Source: Streptomyces sp. WM6386
GTDB lineage: Bacteria > Actinomycetota > Actinomycetes > Streptomycetales > Streptomycetaceae
Direction: 5' to 3'
Length of the DNA stretch: 64,000 bases
Assembly: GCF_000972385.1 (NCBI RefSeq)
Contig: NZ_JXTE01000052.1
Coordinates: forward strand, 1 to 64,000
Part shown: one piece after another, positions 16,574 to 24,745 of the stretch
Numbering within the stretch: the first letter of the stretch is position 1
Layout of the letters: each line of letters starts with the position of its first letter
Translations under genes and position numbers: made by a program
Notes under the pieces: model-generated
What the model saw: the letters and a program-made list of their open reading frames with translations, nothing else
The model's database searches: none
Told to the model about the DNA's origin: nothing

Positions 16574-17335
16574 ATGGGGGCCGGGCACGCGCACAAGCTC
16601 TACCGGCACGGGCACTCGCCCGTGCACGGCCTGCCGCCGCACACCAAGCTCGCCGCGGTGTTCGCCTTCGTGGTGGTCGTCGTCTCCACACCGCGGGAGG
16701 CGATGTGGGCCTTCGGTCTGTACGCCGTGCTGCTGGGCGTCGTCGCCCACGTCGCGCGCGTGCCGGCCGGGTTCGTCCTCAAGCGGCTGCTGATCGAGGT
16801 TCCGTTCGTCGCGTTCGCGGTGCTGCTGCCGTTCGTGGCGCAGGGCGAGCGGGTCGAGGTGCTGGGGATGTCCCTCAGCGTGAGCGGGCTGTGGGGCGCC
16901 TGGAACGTGCTCGCCAAGGGCACCCTGGGCGTCGCCGCCTCCGTGCTGCTCGCCTCCACCACCGAGCTGCGTGAACTCCTGCTGGGCCTGCAGCGGTTGA
17001 AGCTGCCGCCGCTGCTCGTGCAGATCGCGTCCTTCATGATCCGCTACGGCGATGTCATCACGGACGAGATGCGGCGGATGCGGATCGCGCGGGAGTCACG
17101 CGGGTTCGAGGCGTCCGGCGTGCGCCACTGGGGTGTGCTCGCCAAGTCGGCGGGTGCCCTCTTCATCCGCTCCTACGAACGCGGTGAGCGCGTCCACCTC
17201 GCCATGGTGAGCCGTGGGTACGCCGGTTCGATGCCGGTCATCGACGAGGTGACCGCCTCCCGGGCGCAGTGGACGTACGCGTTCGCGCTCCCCTTCGCCG
17301 CCCTCGTCGTATGTCTGCTGGGATGGACCCTGTGA
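16574..17335 (+). CDS. ECF transporter transmembrane component (EcfT, CbiQ/NikQ)
   Basis: The 253-residue T subunit couples the ATPase to the metal-binding M subunit. It has about five hydrophobic segments and both cytoplasmic coupling motifs of EcfT: ARESRGFEA near residue 175 and MVSRGYAG near residue 213 (consensus A-R-G). The start follows the M subunit stop by 1 nt (TGACATG). The C-terminus overlaps the start of the ATPase gene. This is an intact group I arrangement of M, T and A in order. Confidence 0.92.
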   Translation: MGAGHAHKLYRHGHSPVHGLPPHTKLAAVFAFVVVVVSTPREAMWAFGLYAVLLGVVAHVARVPAGFVLKRLLIEVPFVAFAVLLPFVAQGERVEVLGMSLSVSGLWGAWNVLAKGTLGVAASVLLASTTELRELLLGLQRLKLPPLLVQIASFMIRYGDVITDEMRRMRIARESRGFEASGVRHWGVLAKSAGALFIRSYERGERVHLAMVSRGYAGSMPVIDEVTASRAQWTYAFALPFAALVVCLLGWTL

Positions 17336-18090
17336 CCGCTTCCCTCGAGGTCTCCGGCCTCGCCTACGCCTACCCCGACGGCCATCAGGCCCTGTTCGGC
17401 GTGGACTTCTGCGTCGCGCGCGGCGAACGGGTCGCGCTGCTCGGCCCGAACGGGGCCGGCAAGACGACCCTCGTGCTGCACCTCAACGGCATCCTGTCCG
17501 GCGGCACGGGCACGGTGAAGGTCGCCGGGCTGCCCGTCGGCAAGCAGCACATGGCTCAGATCCGGCGCAAGGTCGGCATCGTCTTCCAGGACCCGGACGA
17601 CCAGTTGTTCATGCCGTCGGTCCGGGAGGACGTGGCGTTCGGTCCGGCCGCGGCGGGCGTGAAGGGCGCGGAGCTGGAGGAGCGGGTCGACCGGGCGCTG
17701 GCGCAGGTCGGCATGGCCGAGTTCAAGGACCGGCCGCCGCACCACCTCTCCTTCGGTCAGCGGCGCCGGGTGGCGGTCGCGACCGTGCTCGCCATGGAGC
17801 CGGAGATCCTCGTCCTGGACGAGCCGTCCTCCAACCTCGACCCCGCCTCCCGCCGCGAACTCGCCGACATCCTGCGCTCCCTGGACGTCACGGTCCTCAT
17901 GGTCACGCACGACCTGCCGTACGCCCTGGAACTCTGTCCGCGCTCCCTCGTCCTCAGCGAGGGCGTCATCGCCGCCGACGGCAGGACCGCCGAGTTGCTC
18001 TCCGACGACGACCTGATGCGCGCCCACCGCCTGGAGCTGCCCTACGGCTTCGATCCGCGTTCGGTCTCCGGCGCGACCGGGCGTCCGTGA
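17323..18090 (+). CDS. ECF transporter ATP-binding subunit (CbiO/NikO)
   Basis: The 255-residue ABC ATPase powers nickel/cobalt uptake. Visible motifs are Walker A LLGPNGAGKTT at about 44, Q-loop VFQDPDDQLFMPS, signature LSFGQRRRVAVATVL, Walker B ILVLDEPSSNLDP and H-loop MVTHDL. LSFGQ departs slightly from LSGGQ, as is common in CbiO-type proteins. ATG at 17323 overlaps the EcfT stop by 13 nt; GTG at 17332, overlapping that stop as GTGA, is an equally plausible start. Only one ATPase is encoded, so it would act as a homodimer. It ends 10 bp before ohrR. Confidence 0.92.
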   Translation: MDPVTASLEVSGLAYAYPDGHQALFGVDFCVARGERVALLGPNGAGKTTLVLHLNGILSGGTGTVKVAGLPVGKQHMAQIRRKVGIVFQDPDDQLFMPSVREDVAFGPAAAGVKGAELEERVDRALAQVGMAEFKDRPPHHLSFGQRRRVAVATVLAMEPEILVLDEPSSNLDPASRRELADILRSLDVTVLMVTHDLPYALELCPRSLVLSEGVIAADGRTAELLSDDDLMRAHRLELPYGFDPRSVSGATGRP

Positions 18091-18100
18091 CAATGGGCGC

Positions 18101-18568
18101 GTGACGAACGAGGACCACGCCGGTGAGGGCTCACTGCTCCTGGACGAGCAGCTGTGCTTCGCGCTGTACGCCGCCCAGCGCGCGGTGACGGCCGCGTACC
18201 GTCCGCTGCTGGAGGAGCTCGGCCTCACCTATCCGCAGTACCTCGTCCTGCTGGTGCTCTGGGAGCGCGGCGAGACGACGGTGAAGGAGCTCGCGGAGGC
18301 GCTGCGGCTCGACTACGGCACGGTGTCGCCGTTGCTCAAGCGGCTGGAGAGCGCGGGGGTGGTGCGCCGGGAGCGGGCGGCCCACGACGAGCGCTCGGTG
18401 CTCGTCGCGTGCACGGGGCTCGGGGAGGAGCTGCGGGAGCGCGCGGCGCGGGTGCCCGGCGCGCTGCGCTCGGCGACCGGGCTTGGCGGCGCTGATGTCG
18501 TGCGGTTGCGCGAGGAGTTGTGGGAGCTCACTCGCCGGGCGCAGGCCGCGGCCGAGCGCCCTCTCTGA
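18101..18568 (+). CDS. ohrR: MarR-family organic peroxide sensor OhrR
   Basis: The 155-residue winged-helix regulator carries the reactive Cys19 in LDEQLCFALY, the conserved one-cysteine sensor of OhrR, and the fold AYRPLLEELGLTYPQYLVLL followed by the recognition region TVKELAEALRLDYGTVSPLLKRLE. Oxidation of this Cys by organic hydroperoxides releases DNA and derepresses ohr. The GTG start at 18101 follows the transporter ATPase by 10 bp, so some read-through is likely. The ohr gene is 107 bp downstream in the same direction, where S. coelicolor has divergent arrangements for at least one pair (recollection). Confidence 0.92.
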   Translation: MTNEDHAGEGSLLLDEQLCFALYAAQRAVTAAYRPLLEELGLTYPQYLVLLVLWERGETTVKELAEALRLDYGTVSPLLKRLESAGVVRRERAAHDERSVLVACTGLGEELRERAARVPGALRSATGLGGADVVRLREELWELTRRAQAAAERPL

Positions 18569-18675
18569 ACTCCTGTTACCCGCGGTTGCCACCCCCTGGT
18601 AATCCAACCCCTGCCTACCGGCCGGTACCTTGTGCACGATGTATTTGTGCGCGCCTGTTCTGGGGGGAGCCAGTC
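18569..18675 (+). promoter_or_regulatory. ohr promoter region with TTGTGC direct repeat
   Basis: The gap between ohrR and ohr is long enough for its own promoter. TTGTGC occurs at 18630-18635 and again at 18645-18650, 15 bp apart; the intervening bases are ACGATGTAT. This could be part of an OhrR site but does not match the TACAATT-type dyad of other OhrR operators. The ohr ribosome site GGGGGGAGC is at about 18662-18670. Confidence 0.35.
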
Positions 18676-19122
18676 ATGAGTGAGGACACCGCCGTCGACA
18701 CCCGTCCGACGAAGATCATGTACGTCGCCGAGGCCACCGCGCACGGCGGCCGCGACGGATATGTCACCAGCCAGGACGGCCAGATCGAGCTGAAGGTCGC
18801 GATGCCGCCGCAGATGGGCGGCGACGGCAACGGCACAAATCCGGAGCAGCTGTTCGCGGCGGGCTACAGCTCCTGCTTCCACAACGCGCTGGTGCTCGTG
18901 GGCCGCCGTTCCGGCTTCGACCTGACCGGCTCCACGGTCGCCGCGAAGGTCGGCATCGGCCCCAACGCCCAGCGCGGCTTCGGCCTGGCGGTCGCCCTCA
19001 GCGTCTCGCTCCCGGTACTCGACCAGGCCGTCGCCACCCAGCTGGTGGACGCCGCCCACGAGATCTGCCCGTACTCGAACGCGACCCGCGGGAACATCGA
19101 CGTGACCGTCCTGCTTGGGTAG
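18676..19122 (+). CDS. ohr: Organic hydroperoxide resistance protein Ohr
   Basis: Ohr is a thiol peroxidase of the Ohr/OsmC family that reduces fatty-acid and other organic hydroperoxides using lipoylated proteins. The 148-residue protein has the two catalytic cysteines Cys67 (GYSSCFHNAL) and Cys131 (HEICPYSNATRGN), the partner NPEQLFAAGY segment, and the C-terminal strand NIDVTVLLG. ATG at 18676 has a GGGGGGAGC ribosome site; the longer frame from 18520 lies within ohrR. Paired with the sensor ohrR just upstream. Length is normal. Confidence 0.95.
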   Translation: MSEDTAVDTRPTKIMYVAEATAHGGRDGYVTSQDGQIELKVAMPPQMGGDGNGTNPEQLFAAGYSSCFHNALVLVGRRSGFDLTGSTVAAKVGIGPNAQRGFGLAVALSVSLPVLDQAVATQLVDAAHEICPYSNATRGNIDVTVLLG

Positions 19123-19175
19123 AGGGGGGAGCAGAGCACAGAGCAGCGGGAACAGCGAGAGCGGGGCGCACGGAC

Positions 19176-20339
19176 GTGGATGCGAACGGCACCGTCGCCG
19201 AGGGCTTCGAGCCGGTCAGGGACGCGTTCGTCAGGAACTTCGAGGCGCTCGGGGACCGGGGCGCGGCGGTCGCCGTGTACCGGGACGGGCGCAAGGTCGT
19301 CGATCTGTGGGCCGGTACCCAGCACGTCGACGGCAGCGCCGGCACCGAGCCCTGGCAGCGCGGCACCGCGCAGATCGTGCGCTCGGCGACCAAGGGCGTC
19401 GCCGCCGCCGTACCCCTGCTGCTCGCCCAGCGCGGGCAGCTGGACCTGGACGCGCCGGTGGCCGCGTACTGGCCGGAGTTCAAGGCGTACGGCAAGGAGC
19501 GGGTGCTGGTCCGGCAGGTGCTGAACCATCGGGCCGGGCTGCCGGTGCTGGAGCGTCCGCTCACCCCGAAGGAGGCCCTGGACCCGCGCAGGGGGCCGGA
19601 GGCGGTCGCGGCCCAGGCGCCCGTCTGGGAGCCCGGCACGGACCACGGGTATCACGCGCTGACCTACGGCTGGCTGCTGGACGAGCTCGTGCGGCGCGTG
19701 ACGGGACGCGGCGCCGGGGAGTGGATCGCGGCGGAGATCGCCGGGCCGCTGGGCGCGGAGCTGTGGCTGGGACTGCCGGAGTCGGAGGCGTACCGGACGG
19801 GGCGGGTCGGCCGTGTCGAGGCGCCCGAGGCCGCGAACGCCCTGCGCGCCCGCCCCAAGCGTGCGGTGACCGAGGCCTACACCGACCCCGGCTCCCTCAC
19901 CAACCGTGCCTTCGGCGCGATCACCCCCTTCCCGGACCAGAACGACCCGGCGTACCGCGCGAGCGCCCTGCCCGCGACGAACGGCATCGCGACCGCGGAC
20001 GGGCTGGCGCGTGTCTACGCCGCGCTGATCGGCGAGGTCGACGGCGTACGGCTGTTCACGCCCCGGACCGTCGAGCTGGCCCGTGCGGAGGAGTCCGCCG
20101 GCCCCGACCGGGTGCTGGTGATCAACACCCGTTTCGGCCTCGGCTACATGCTGCACGGCAGCGCCTCGCCGTTTCTCGGCCCGGGCTCCTTCGGGCACCC
20201 GGGCCGCGGTGGCGCCCTCGGCTTCGCCGACCCGGAGACGGGCATCGCGTTCGGCTATGTGACCAACGGCCTGCGCAAGACGGTCACGGCGGACCCGCGG
20301 GCGCAGGCGCTGGTGCGGGCGGTGCGTGCGGCTCTGTAG
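19176..20339 (+). CDS. Serine hydrolase, class C beta-lactamase/esterase family
   Basis: The 387-residue protein has the serine beta-lactamase-like fold of esterases such as EstB and of DD-peptidase-related enzymes. The nucleophile motif SxxK is RSATKGVAA at about 70, the YxN-like tyrosine lies in YHALTYGWLLDELVRR at about 160, and the third motif is FGHPGRGGALG near residue 345 (HxG instead of KTG). The HxG motif favours esterase or hydrolase activity over beta-lactamase. There is no signal peptide, so it is cytoplasmic. GTG start at 19176. It follows ohr by 53 bp and may be a separate transcript; the substrate is unknown. Confidence 0.88.
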   Translation: MDANGTVAEGFEPVRDAFVRNFEALGDRGAAVAVYRDGRKVVDLWAGTQHVDGSAGTEPWQRGTAQIVRSATKGVAAAVPLLLAQRGQLDLDAPVAAYWPEFKAYGKERVLVRQVLNHRAGLPVLERPLTPKEALDPRRGPEAVAAQAPVWEPGTDHGYHALTYGWLLDELVRRVTGRGAGEWIAAEIAGPLGAELWLGLPESEAYRTGRVGRVEAPEAANALRARPKRAVTEAYTDPGSLTNRAFGAITPFPDQNDPAYRASALPATNGIATADGLARVYAALIGEVDGVRLFTPRTVELARAEESAGPDRVLVINTRFGLGYMLHGSASPFLGPGSFGHPGRGGALGFADPETGIAFGYVTNGLRKTVTADPRAQALVRAVRAAL

Positions 20340-20345
20340 GTGTGC

Positions 20346-20621
20346 CTAGACGTGGATCGGATGCGACGTCCGCCCGGACGCCGCGTCGATCTCCCCGTGC
20401 GCCTTGGCCAGCATCTTCATCGCGAGGTTGTTGAGCGCGCGGGCCCCCGCGATCTCCTCCCCCACCCTCGGCTGGTTGGAGTCGGTGTGGTGACGGCTGG
20501 CCTGTCCGTGGGCCCGTACCTCGGAGCCGTCGGGCAGGCGCACCATCGCGACCGCCCTCGTGTGTTCGTCGTCCTCCTGGAACTCCATCTCAACGTGCCA
20601 TCCCACAGCGGTGTGCATCAT
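20346..20621 (-). CDS. DUF1876 (dsRBD-like) small protein
   Basis: A 91-residue protein of the DUF1876 family, small alpha/beta proteins with a dsRBD-like fold common in Streptomyces and mycobacteria. Recognisable features are WHVEMEFQEDDEHTRAVA, the loop LPDGSEVRAHGQASRH and VGEEIAGARALNNLAMKML. The start is the ATG at 20621, 6 nt after a perfect GGAGGTG ribosome site; the in-frame GTG at 20630 lies inside that site and cannot be the start. Function is unknown. It is convergent with the serine hydrolase (6 bp apart) and lies downstream of the TIR protein on the same strand. Confidence 0.85.
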   Translation of the reverse strand: MMHTAVGWHVEMEFQEDDEHTRAVAMVRLPDGSEVRAHGQASRHHTDSNQPRVGEEIAGARALNNLAMKMLAKAHGEIDAASGRTSHPIHV

Positions 20622-20676
20622 GACGATCACCTCCGGAAGAACTCCTTCCAGAGTGCTCCTCGGGGGCTGGCCACGC

Positions 20677-22140
20677 CTAGTCGGGTTCGGCGTACTCCTC
20701 GGGCCGCGGGGCGGGGGCGGTCGGCTTGGTGCGCGGGGGCAGGCTCATCTCCGCGACCCGCCGCAGCAGCCCGTCCCGGAAGCCGGTGACCTGTCGGGCC
20801 AGCTCACGGCGTTGGCGCCGCTGATAGCGGTGGGCGGTCTCCAGCGTGCCCAGCGCCAGAGCCGTGCCGATCAGGACGACGACCCCCATCACCACGTACC
20901 GGCGGACCGTCCCCTCGCCCGCGGCGGCGTAGGCGAGCCCCGACGCCACGAACAGCGCGGCCGTCAGGGCCAGCCAGAGGACGTAGCCGGCGAACAGCCA
21001 CGGATGGTCCTGGCTCAGCCACTCGCGACGCGTCCGCCCCGCCGCACGCTCCGTGCGCCGCACCGCGTCGGCGATGTCGTCGAGCTCCCAGGCCGCCTTC
21101 TCCCGCTGTTCGAGCGAGAGCGGAGCCGTCATCCGGTCCAGGCGGACATGGAGGCGGGCGACCGCTCGGCGCAGTGCGGCCCGGTGCACACGATCGGGCA
21201 GCCGGTGGGGCCAGCGCGCCCACAGGTCGTCGTCCCGCTTCTTGAGGCGCAGGTGGGTGACGGCCGCGCGGGCGACGGCGACCCCGAGGACCAGCAGCAG
21301 CGGCAGGGCCACCGCCATGCCCTGGTCGCCGCGCACCGCCCCGTACCCGCCGAGCAGGACGATCCCCAGGCCGATGGGCCAGGTGTGCCGGATGTACGTC
21401 CGGTGCCGGACCGCGTGCAGCTCGCGCTCCAGGTCGTCGACGGACCGCCGGACGAGACGGACGGCGGCGACCGCGACGAACGGCGCGCACATCAGGACCG
21501 TGGACATCAGGGCGGCGCTCAGGGTGTACGGCAGGACGTCCGTGCCGGCCCAGCTGTCGTCCTGCGGCAGGGCGGGCACCCCGGCCAGCACCGCGCAGGC
21601 GAGCGCCGCGGTGAGAACGCCGAGCCACCGGCCGGGGCGCATCCCGCGCTCCTCGGGCGCCGGGACGGGCCGCCAGTCCGGGCGCACCAGCCCTTCCAGC
21701 ACGGCGATCAGTTCCGCGAGGTCCGAGGACCGGTGCGTGCGGCGCAGCGGCTGACCGTTGCGGCCGACGAGTTCACGGATCGAGGGCGGCAGCTCCGCGG
21801 GCCGCGGCGCGGTGACCCCGTCCAGGAACACCGGGATCAGTACCTTGCCGCTCGCCAGGGCCTGCTCGATCTCCCGGCGGACCCAGTCCTCCTCGTCGTC
21901 CAGCCGCCGCGCCCCGGACACGTCCCGTACGTCCGCCCACCCCGGGTGGATCACGGCGAGCAGCACCTCGCAGTCGTCGACCCGCGCCCGCAGCGTGTCC
22001 GAGAAGCGCTGCCCCGGCACGATGGACGGCCGGTCCAGGAAGACCTGGCCCCTGCCGAAGTGCCGGTCGAGTTCCGCGTAGAGGTGCTCCACCGTCTCCG
22101 AGTGGTCGCCTCTGCGGTAGTTGATGAATACGCCGCCCAT
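20677..22140 (-). CDS. TIR-domain protein with six membrane segments
   Basis: The 487-residue protein has an N-terminal TIR domain (about 1-145) and a membrane region. TIR marks are the start GGVFINYRRGD, the FLDRPSIVPGQRFSDTL strand-loop, the CEVLLAVIHPGW strand, and DDEEDWVRREIEQAL, where Glu90 matches the catalytic Glu of TIR NADases (WVRxE). After a linker come two helices (about 168-190 and 204-229), two more (about 250-268 and 273-295), a long charged cytoplasmic segment (about 296-375), then a final pair (about 385-435). The C-terminus is hydrophilic. Bacterial TIR proteins act in NAD+-depleting defence or as signalling scaffolds; the membrane anchoring suggests an effector or sensor at the membrane. 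No defence genes are adjacent, so the role is open. Confidence 0.85.
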   Translation of the reverse strand: MGGVFINYRRGDHSETVEHLYAELDRHFGRGQVFLDRPSIVPGQRFSDTLRARVDDCEVLLAVIHPGWADVRDVSGARRLDDEEDWVRREIEQALASGKVLIPVFLDGVTAPRPAELPPSIRELVGRNGQPLRRTHRSSDLAELIAVLEGLVRPDWRPVPAPEERGMRPGRWLGVLTAALACAVLAGVPALPQDDSWAGTDVLPYTLSAALMSTVLMCAPFVAVAAVRLVRRSVDDLERELHAVRHRTYIRHTWPIGLGIVLLGGYGAVRGDQGMAVALPLLLVLGVAVARAAVTHLRLKKRDDDLWARWPHRLPDRVHRAALRRAVARLHVRLDRMTAPLSLEQREKAAWELDDIADAVRRTERAAGRTRREWLSQDHPWLFAGYVLWLALTAALFVASGLAYAAAGEGTVRRYVVMGVVVLIGTALALGTLETAHRYQRRQRRELARQVTGFRDGLLRRVAEMSLPPRTKPTAPAPRPEEYAEPD

Positions 22141-22197
22141 GGGGCCGTTGCTACCAGAGAAACGGCGGCGTACGTGCGCAATTCACCCGCACGGGCC

Positions 22198-23043
22198 CTA
22201 TCCGGAGTGCAGCATCAGCCCGATCCCCACCAACAGCAGCCCCGCCGCGGCGATCCGCGGCATCCCGAACCGCTCCTTGAAGAACACCGCCCCGATCGCC
22301 GCGCCCACGATGACGGACGACTCGCGCAGGGCCGCGATGGGTGCCAGTTCCGCCTCGGTCTGGGCCCACAGGACCAGCCCGTACGCGGCGACGGAGAGGG
22401 CGGCGCCGACGAGCCCCAGGACCGCGAACGGCCGGAGCGTGGGCACCAGTTGCCCCCGCCGGCGGTGGGCCGCGTACGCCGGGAGCACCACGCCCTGCAC
22501 CGCCATCAGCCAGGCGATGTACCCGAGTGGGGACCCGGAGGCGCGTACGCCGAGCCCGTCGACGACGGTGTACGCCGCGATGGTCAGCCCGGTCGCCAGC
22601 GCCGCCCCGATCGCGGCCCAGTCCGGCCGGTTTCCGCGAAGTCCCCACAGGGCCACGCCGGTCAGTCCGGCACAGGACACCGCGATACCGGCCGCCGCCC
22701 AGCCGTCCGGCACCTCGTGCGCGAACACCGCGGCGAGCACGGTGACCACGAGCGGGGCGGTGCCGCGCGCGATCGGGTACGCCTGGCCGAAGTCCCCCAG
22801 CCGGAAGGACTTCATCAGCAGCGCGTAGTACGCGATGTGGATGCACGCCGAGGAGAGCAGATACGGCCACGCCCCGGCCGCCGGGAACGCCGCGAACGGC
22901 ACCAGCGCCAGCCCGATCAGCATCCCGCCGCCCGCGATGAGCGTGAACCCGACCAGCTTGTCGGTGATCTTGTGCGCGATGGCGTTCCAGCTGGCGTGGG
23001 TGACCGCGGCGAGCAGGACGGCCGTGGTGACCAGAGGGGTCAC
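22198..23043 (-). CDS. EamA-family (DMT superfamily) transporter
   Basis: A 281-residue inner-membrane protein with ten hydrophobic helices in two homologous halves, as in EamA/RhaT-type drug/metabolite transporters. The family signature is seen near the middle of each half: SFRLGDFGQAYPIARGTAPLV at about 75-95 and LAPIAALRESSVIVGAAIGAVFF near residue 235, followed by KERFGMPRIAAAGLLLVGIGLML. GTG at 23043 overlaps the YbaK stop as GTGA, so the two are translationally coupled; the longer frame to 23145 lies in ybaK. Substrate unknown, perhaps an amino acid or metabolite exporter. Confidence 0.9.
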   Translation of the reverse strand: MTPLVTTAVLLAAVTHASWNAIAHKITDKLVGFTLIAGGGMLIGLALVPFAAFPAAGAWPYLLSSACIHIAYYALLMKSFRLGDFGQAYPIARGTAPLVVTVLAAVFAHEVPDGWAAAGIAVSCAGLTGVALWGLRGNRPDWAAIGAALATGLTIAAYTVVDGLGVRASGSPLGYIAWLMAVQGVVLPAYAAHRRRGQLVPTLRPFAVLGLVGAALSVAAYGLVLWAQTEAELAPIAALRESSVIVGAAIGAVFFKERFGMPRIAAAGLLLVGIGLMLHSG

Positions 23044-23546
23044 GCGGTCTGCTCGCGGACGTCCACCAGCGTGGCGCCCGCGTGGGCGATCAGCGTCTTG
23101 GGCTCCATGGGGAAGACGGTGTACGGCGTGCCCGCCGCCGCCCACACGAGGGCGTGGTCGAGCAGCGAACGGTCCGCGAGGACCCGGGTCCTGGTCCGGT
23201 GCCCGAAGGGCGGTACCCCGCCGATGGCGTACCCCGTGGTCTCGCGTACGACGTCCGCCTTGGCCCGCGTCACCTTTCCGGCGCCGAGCTCCTGCCGCAC
23301 CCGCTCCACGTCCACCCGGGACGCCCCGTCCATGAGCACCAGGACCGGCACCCCGTCCGCCGCGAAGATCAGCGACTTGCAGATCTGGCTCAGCTCGCAG
23401 CCGATCGCCTCGGCGGCCTCGGCGGCGGTACGGGTGGCGTCCGGGAAGCGGCGGATCTCGGCGTGCAGCTCACCGAGGCCGAGGGTGTCGAGGGCTGCGG
23501 CGAACAGGGGGTGGGCTCCGGAGTCCGGGGCGTCGGTGGTCGTCAT
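23040..23546 (-). CDS. YbaK/EbsC-family aminoacyl-tRNA deacylase
   Basis: A 168-residue protein of the prolyl-tRNA-editing (INS/YbaK) family, which hydrolyses mischarged tRNAs such as Cys- or Ala-tRNA(Pro). It contains ADGVPVLVLMDGASRVDVERV, the catalytic-lysine region CELSQICKSLIF, ETTGYAIGGVPPFGH (the GxxP loop) and TRVLADRSLLDHALVWAAAG. ATG at 23546 (MTTTDAP) is preferred over a frame start at 23579, although neither has a strong ribosome site. Its stop overlaps the EamA start. Confidence 0.88.
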   Translation of the reverse strand: MTTTDAPDSGAHPLFAAALDTLGLGELHAEIRRFPDATRTAAEAAEAIGCELSQICKSLIFAADGVPVLVLMDGASRVDVERVRQELGAGKVTRAKADVVRETTGYAIGGVPPFGHRTRTRVLADRSLLDHALVWAAAGTPYTVFPMEPKTLIAHAGATLVDVREQTA

Positions 23547-23607
23547 GCACGGCACGCTAGCGGTCGGTGTAGAGGGCATGCGACCCGGTTCCCGGCACGG
23601 GTGCGGC

Positions 23608-24183
23608 TCAGGCCTGGTCCGCCGGTGCGGGCCCCTCGAACGTCACGGCCTTCGTCTCCACCACTCCGGCCGTGCGCCCCGGCGCGGCCTGCCAGCGCCA
23701 GTAGAGGTTCGTGTGGGCGATGACCTGCTCCGGCGGCGGGGCGCCCCACGCGCTCTTGTCGCCGGCGGTGTGGGCGTCGGCGACCAGCGTCACGTCGTAG
23801 CCGCGGACGAACGCCCCGTGGATCGTGGAGCGGATGCAGGCGTCGCTCTCCGCGCCGCTGACGACGAGGCGTCCGACGCCGGCGCCGGCGAGGACCTCCT
23901 CCAGGTCGGTGCCCTCGAAGGAGTCGCCGTAGCTCTTGTGGACCAGCGGCTCGGAGTCGCGGCGGGGCAGCTCCGCGACGTACTGCCAGTCCTCGCTGCC
24001 CCGGGGCAGGTCCTCGTCGAAGTGCTGGACCCAGACGACCGGTATCTCCTCGGCGCGGGCCCGGTCCACGAGGGCGGCGATGTTGGCGACGACCTCGTCA
24101 CGCCGGTGGGCCCCGGCCACGACGCCGTTCTGAACGTCGATGACGAGCAGTGCCGTACGGGAGCGATCAGGCAGTGTGGTCAT
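23608..24183 (-). CDS. Isochorismatase-family cysteine hydrolase
   Basis: The 191-residue cytoplasmic protein is an isochorismatase/nicotinamidase-type hydrolase. The catalytic triad is visible: Asp in ALLVIDVQNGVV near residue 16, Lys in PLVHKSYGDSF near residue 83, and Cys in VSGAESDACIRSTIHGAFVRGYDVTLVADAHT near residue 117. There is no ArCP domain, so a siderophore role is unlikely; hydrolysis of a small amide is more probable. ATG at 24183 is the natural start because the frame beyond it belongs to an upstream frameshifted gene. It lies 10 bp after that gene. Confidence 0.9.
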   Translation of the reverse strand: MTTLPDRSRTALLVIDVQNGVVAGAHRRDEVVANIAALVDRARAEEIPVVWVQHFDEDLPRGSEDWQYVAELPRRDSEPLVHKSYGDSFEGTDLEEVLAGAGVGRLVVSGAESDACIRSTIHGAFVRGYDVTLVADAHTAGDKSAWGAPPPEQVIAHTNLYWRWQAAPGRTAGVVETKAVTFEGPAPADQA

Positions 24184-24193
24184 GGTCGTAAGG

Positions 24194-24600
24194 CTAGACC
24201 CGGGCACTGACAACGGCCTCGGCCTCGGCCCGCTTCCGGCGGGCCCCGACGATGCCGCCCAGGGCGCCCAGCGAGACCAGGCCCATGGCCGCGGCGCCGA
24301 TGACGCCCTTCGCGCCGTCCATCGAGAAGTACATGGGGGCGGCGGTGACGCCGTTGAACAGGAACAGAAACCACAGGGTGCCGGGCGTGCCCAGGAACGC
24401 CTTGATCTCCGGCTTCTTCGCGATCCGCGAGCCGGCGATGAGCGCGAGGACACCGCCGACCGCGAGGTGGCCACGTTCTTCTGCATCTCGTCGAGGACGG
24501 CTCCGGCGCCGCCGGCACTGGCGACGAGGCCGCCCACGAAGACGGACCAGAGCACGACGTCGGAGACGAACTTCCTGGGGGCGGCGAGCGGCGAGGCCAT
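24194..24600 (-). pseudogene. Small membrane protein gene with an internal frameshift
   Basis: Two frames together make one protein. From ATG at 24600 one reads MASPLAAPRKFVSDVVLW, SVFVGGLVASAGGAGAVLDEMQKNVA; after about 24475-24460 the sense continues in another frame as LAVGGVLALIAGSRIAKKPEI, then PGTLWFLFLFNGVTAAPMY, and ends RKRAEAEAVVSARV. The total of 407 nt is one short of a multiple of three, which fits a single-base deletion in the GTGGCCACCTCGCGG region, real or a sequencing error. The restored product would be about 135 residues with three or four membrane helices. The function is unknown. A ribosome site (GCAAAGGAAAC) precedes the ATG. Confidence 0.75.
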
Positions 24601-24684
24601 GAGGGTTTCCTTTGCGGGCGGAGGAGGTTTCCAGCTGTCCTCCACACTCCCGTCCCGCGCTCGCCGCCACGAGGGAGGGCGCTG

Positions 24685-24722
24685 CCGAAGCCGTGGTGCA
24701 GCGGACCGCACCACGGCTTCGG
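24685..24722. terminator. Hairpin terminator downstream of the MMPL gene
   Basis: CCGAAGCCGTGGTGC and GCACCACGGCTTCGG are perfect 15-bp arms around an 8-nt loop. It starts 24 bp past the MMPL stop (minus strand) and separates that gene from the frameshifted gene. No U-tract follows. Confidence 0.85.
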
Positions 24723-24745
24723 ATCTCAGGATCAGGACCTGTACG

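Noticed and set aside
19176..20339. True class C beta-lactamase
   Set aside because: The third motif is HxG rather than KTG and there is no signal peptide, so esterase-like hydrolase is the safer call.
20560..24210. 1216-residue plus-strand open frame
   Set aside because: It crosses the TIR, EamA, YbaK and isochorismatase genes in antisense; composition is Arg/Gly/Pro-rich without motifs.
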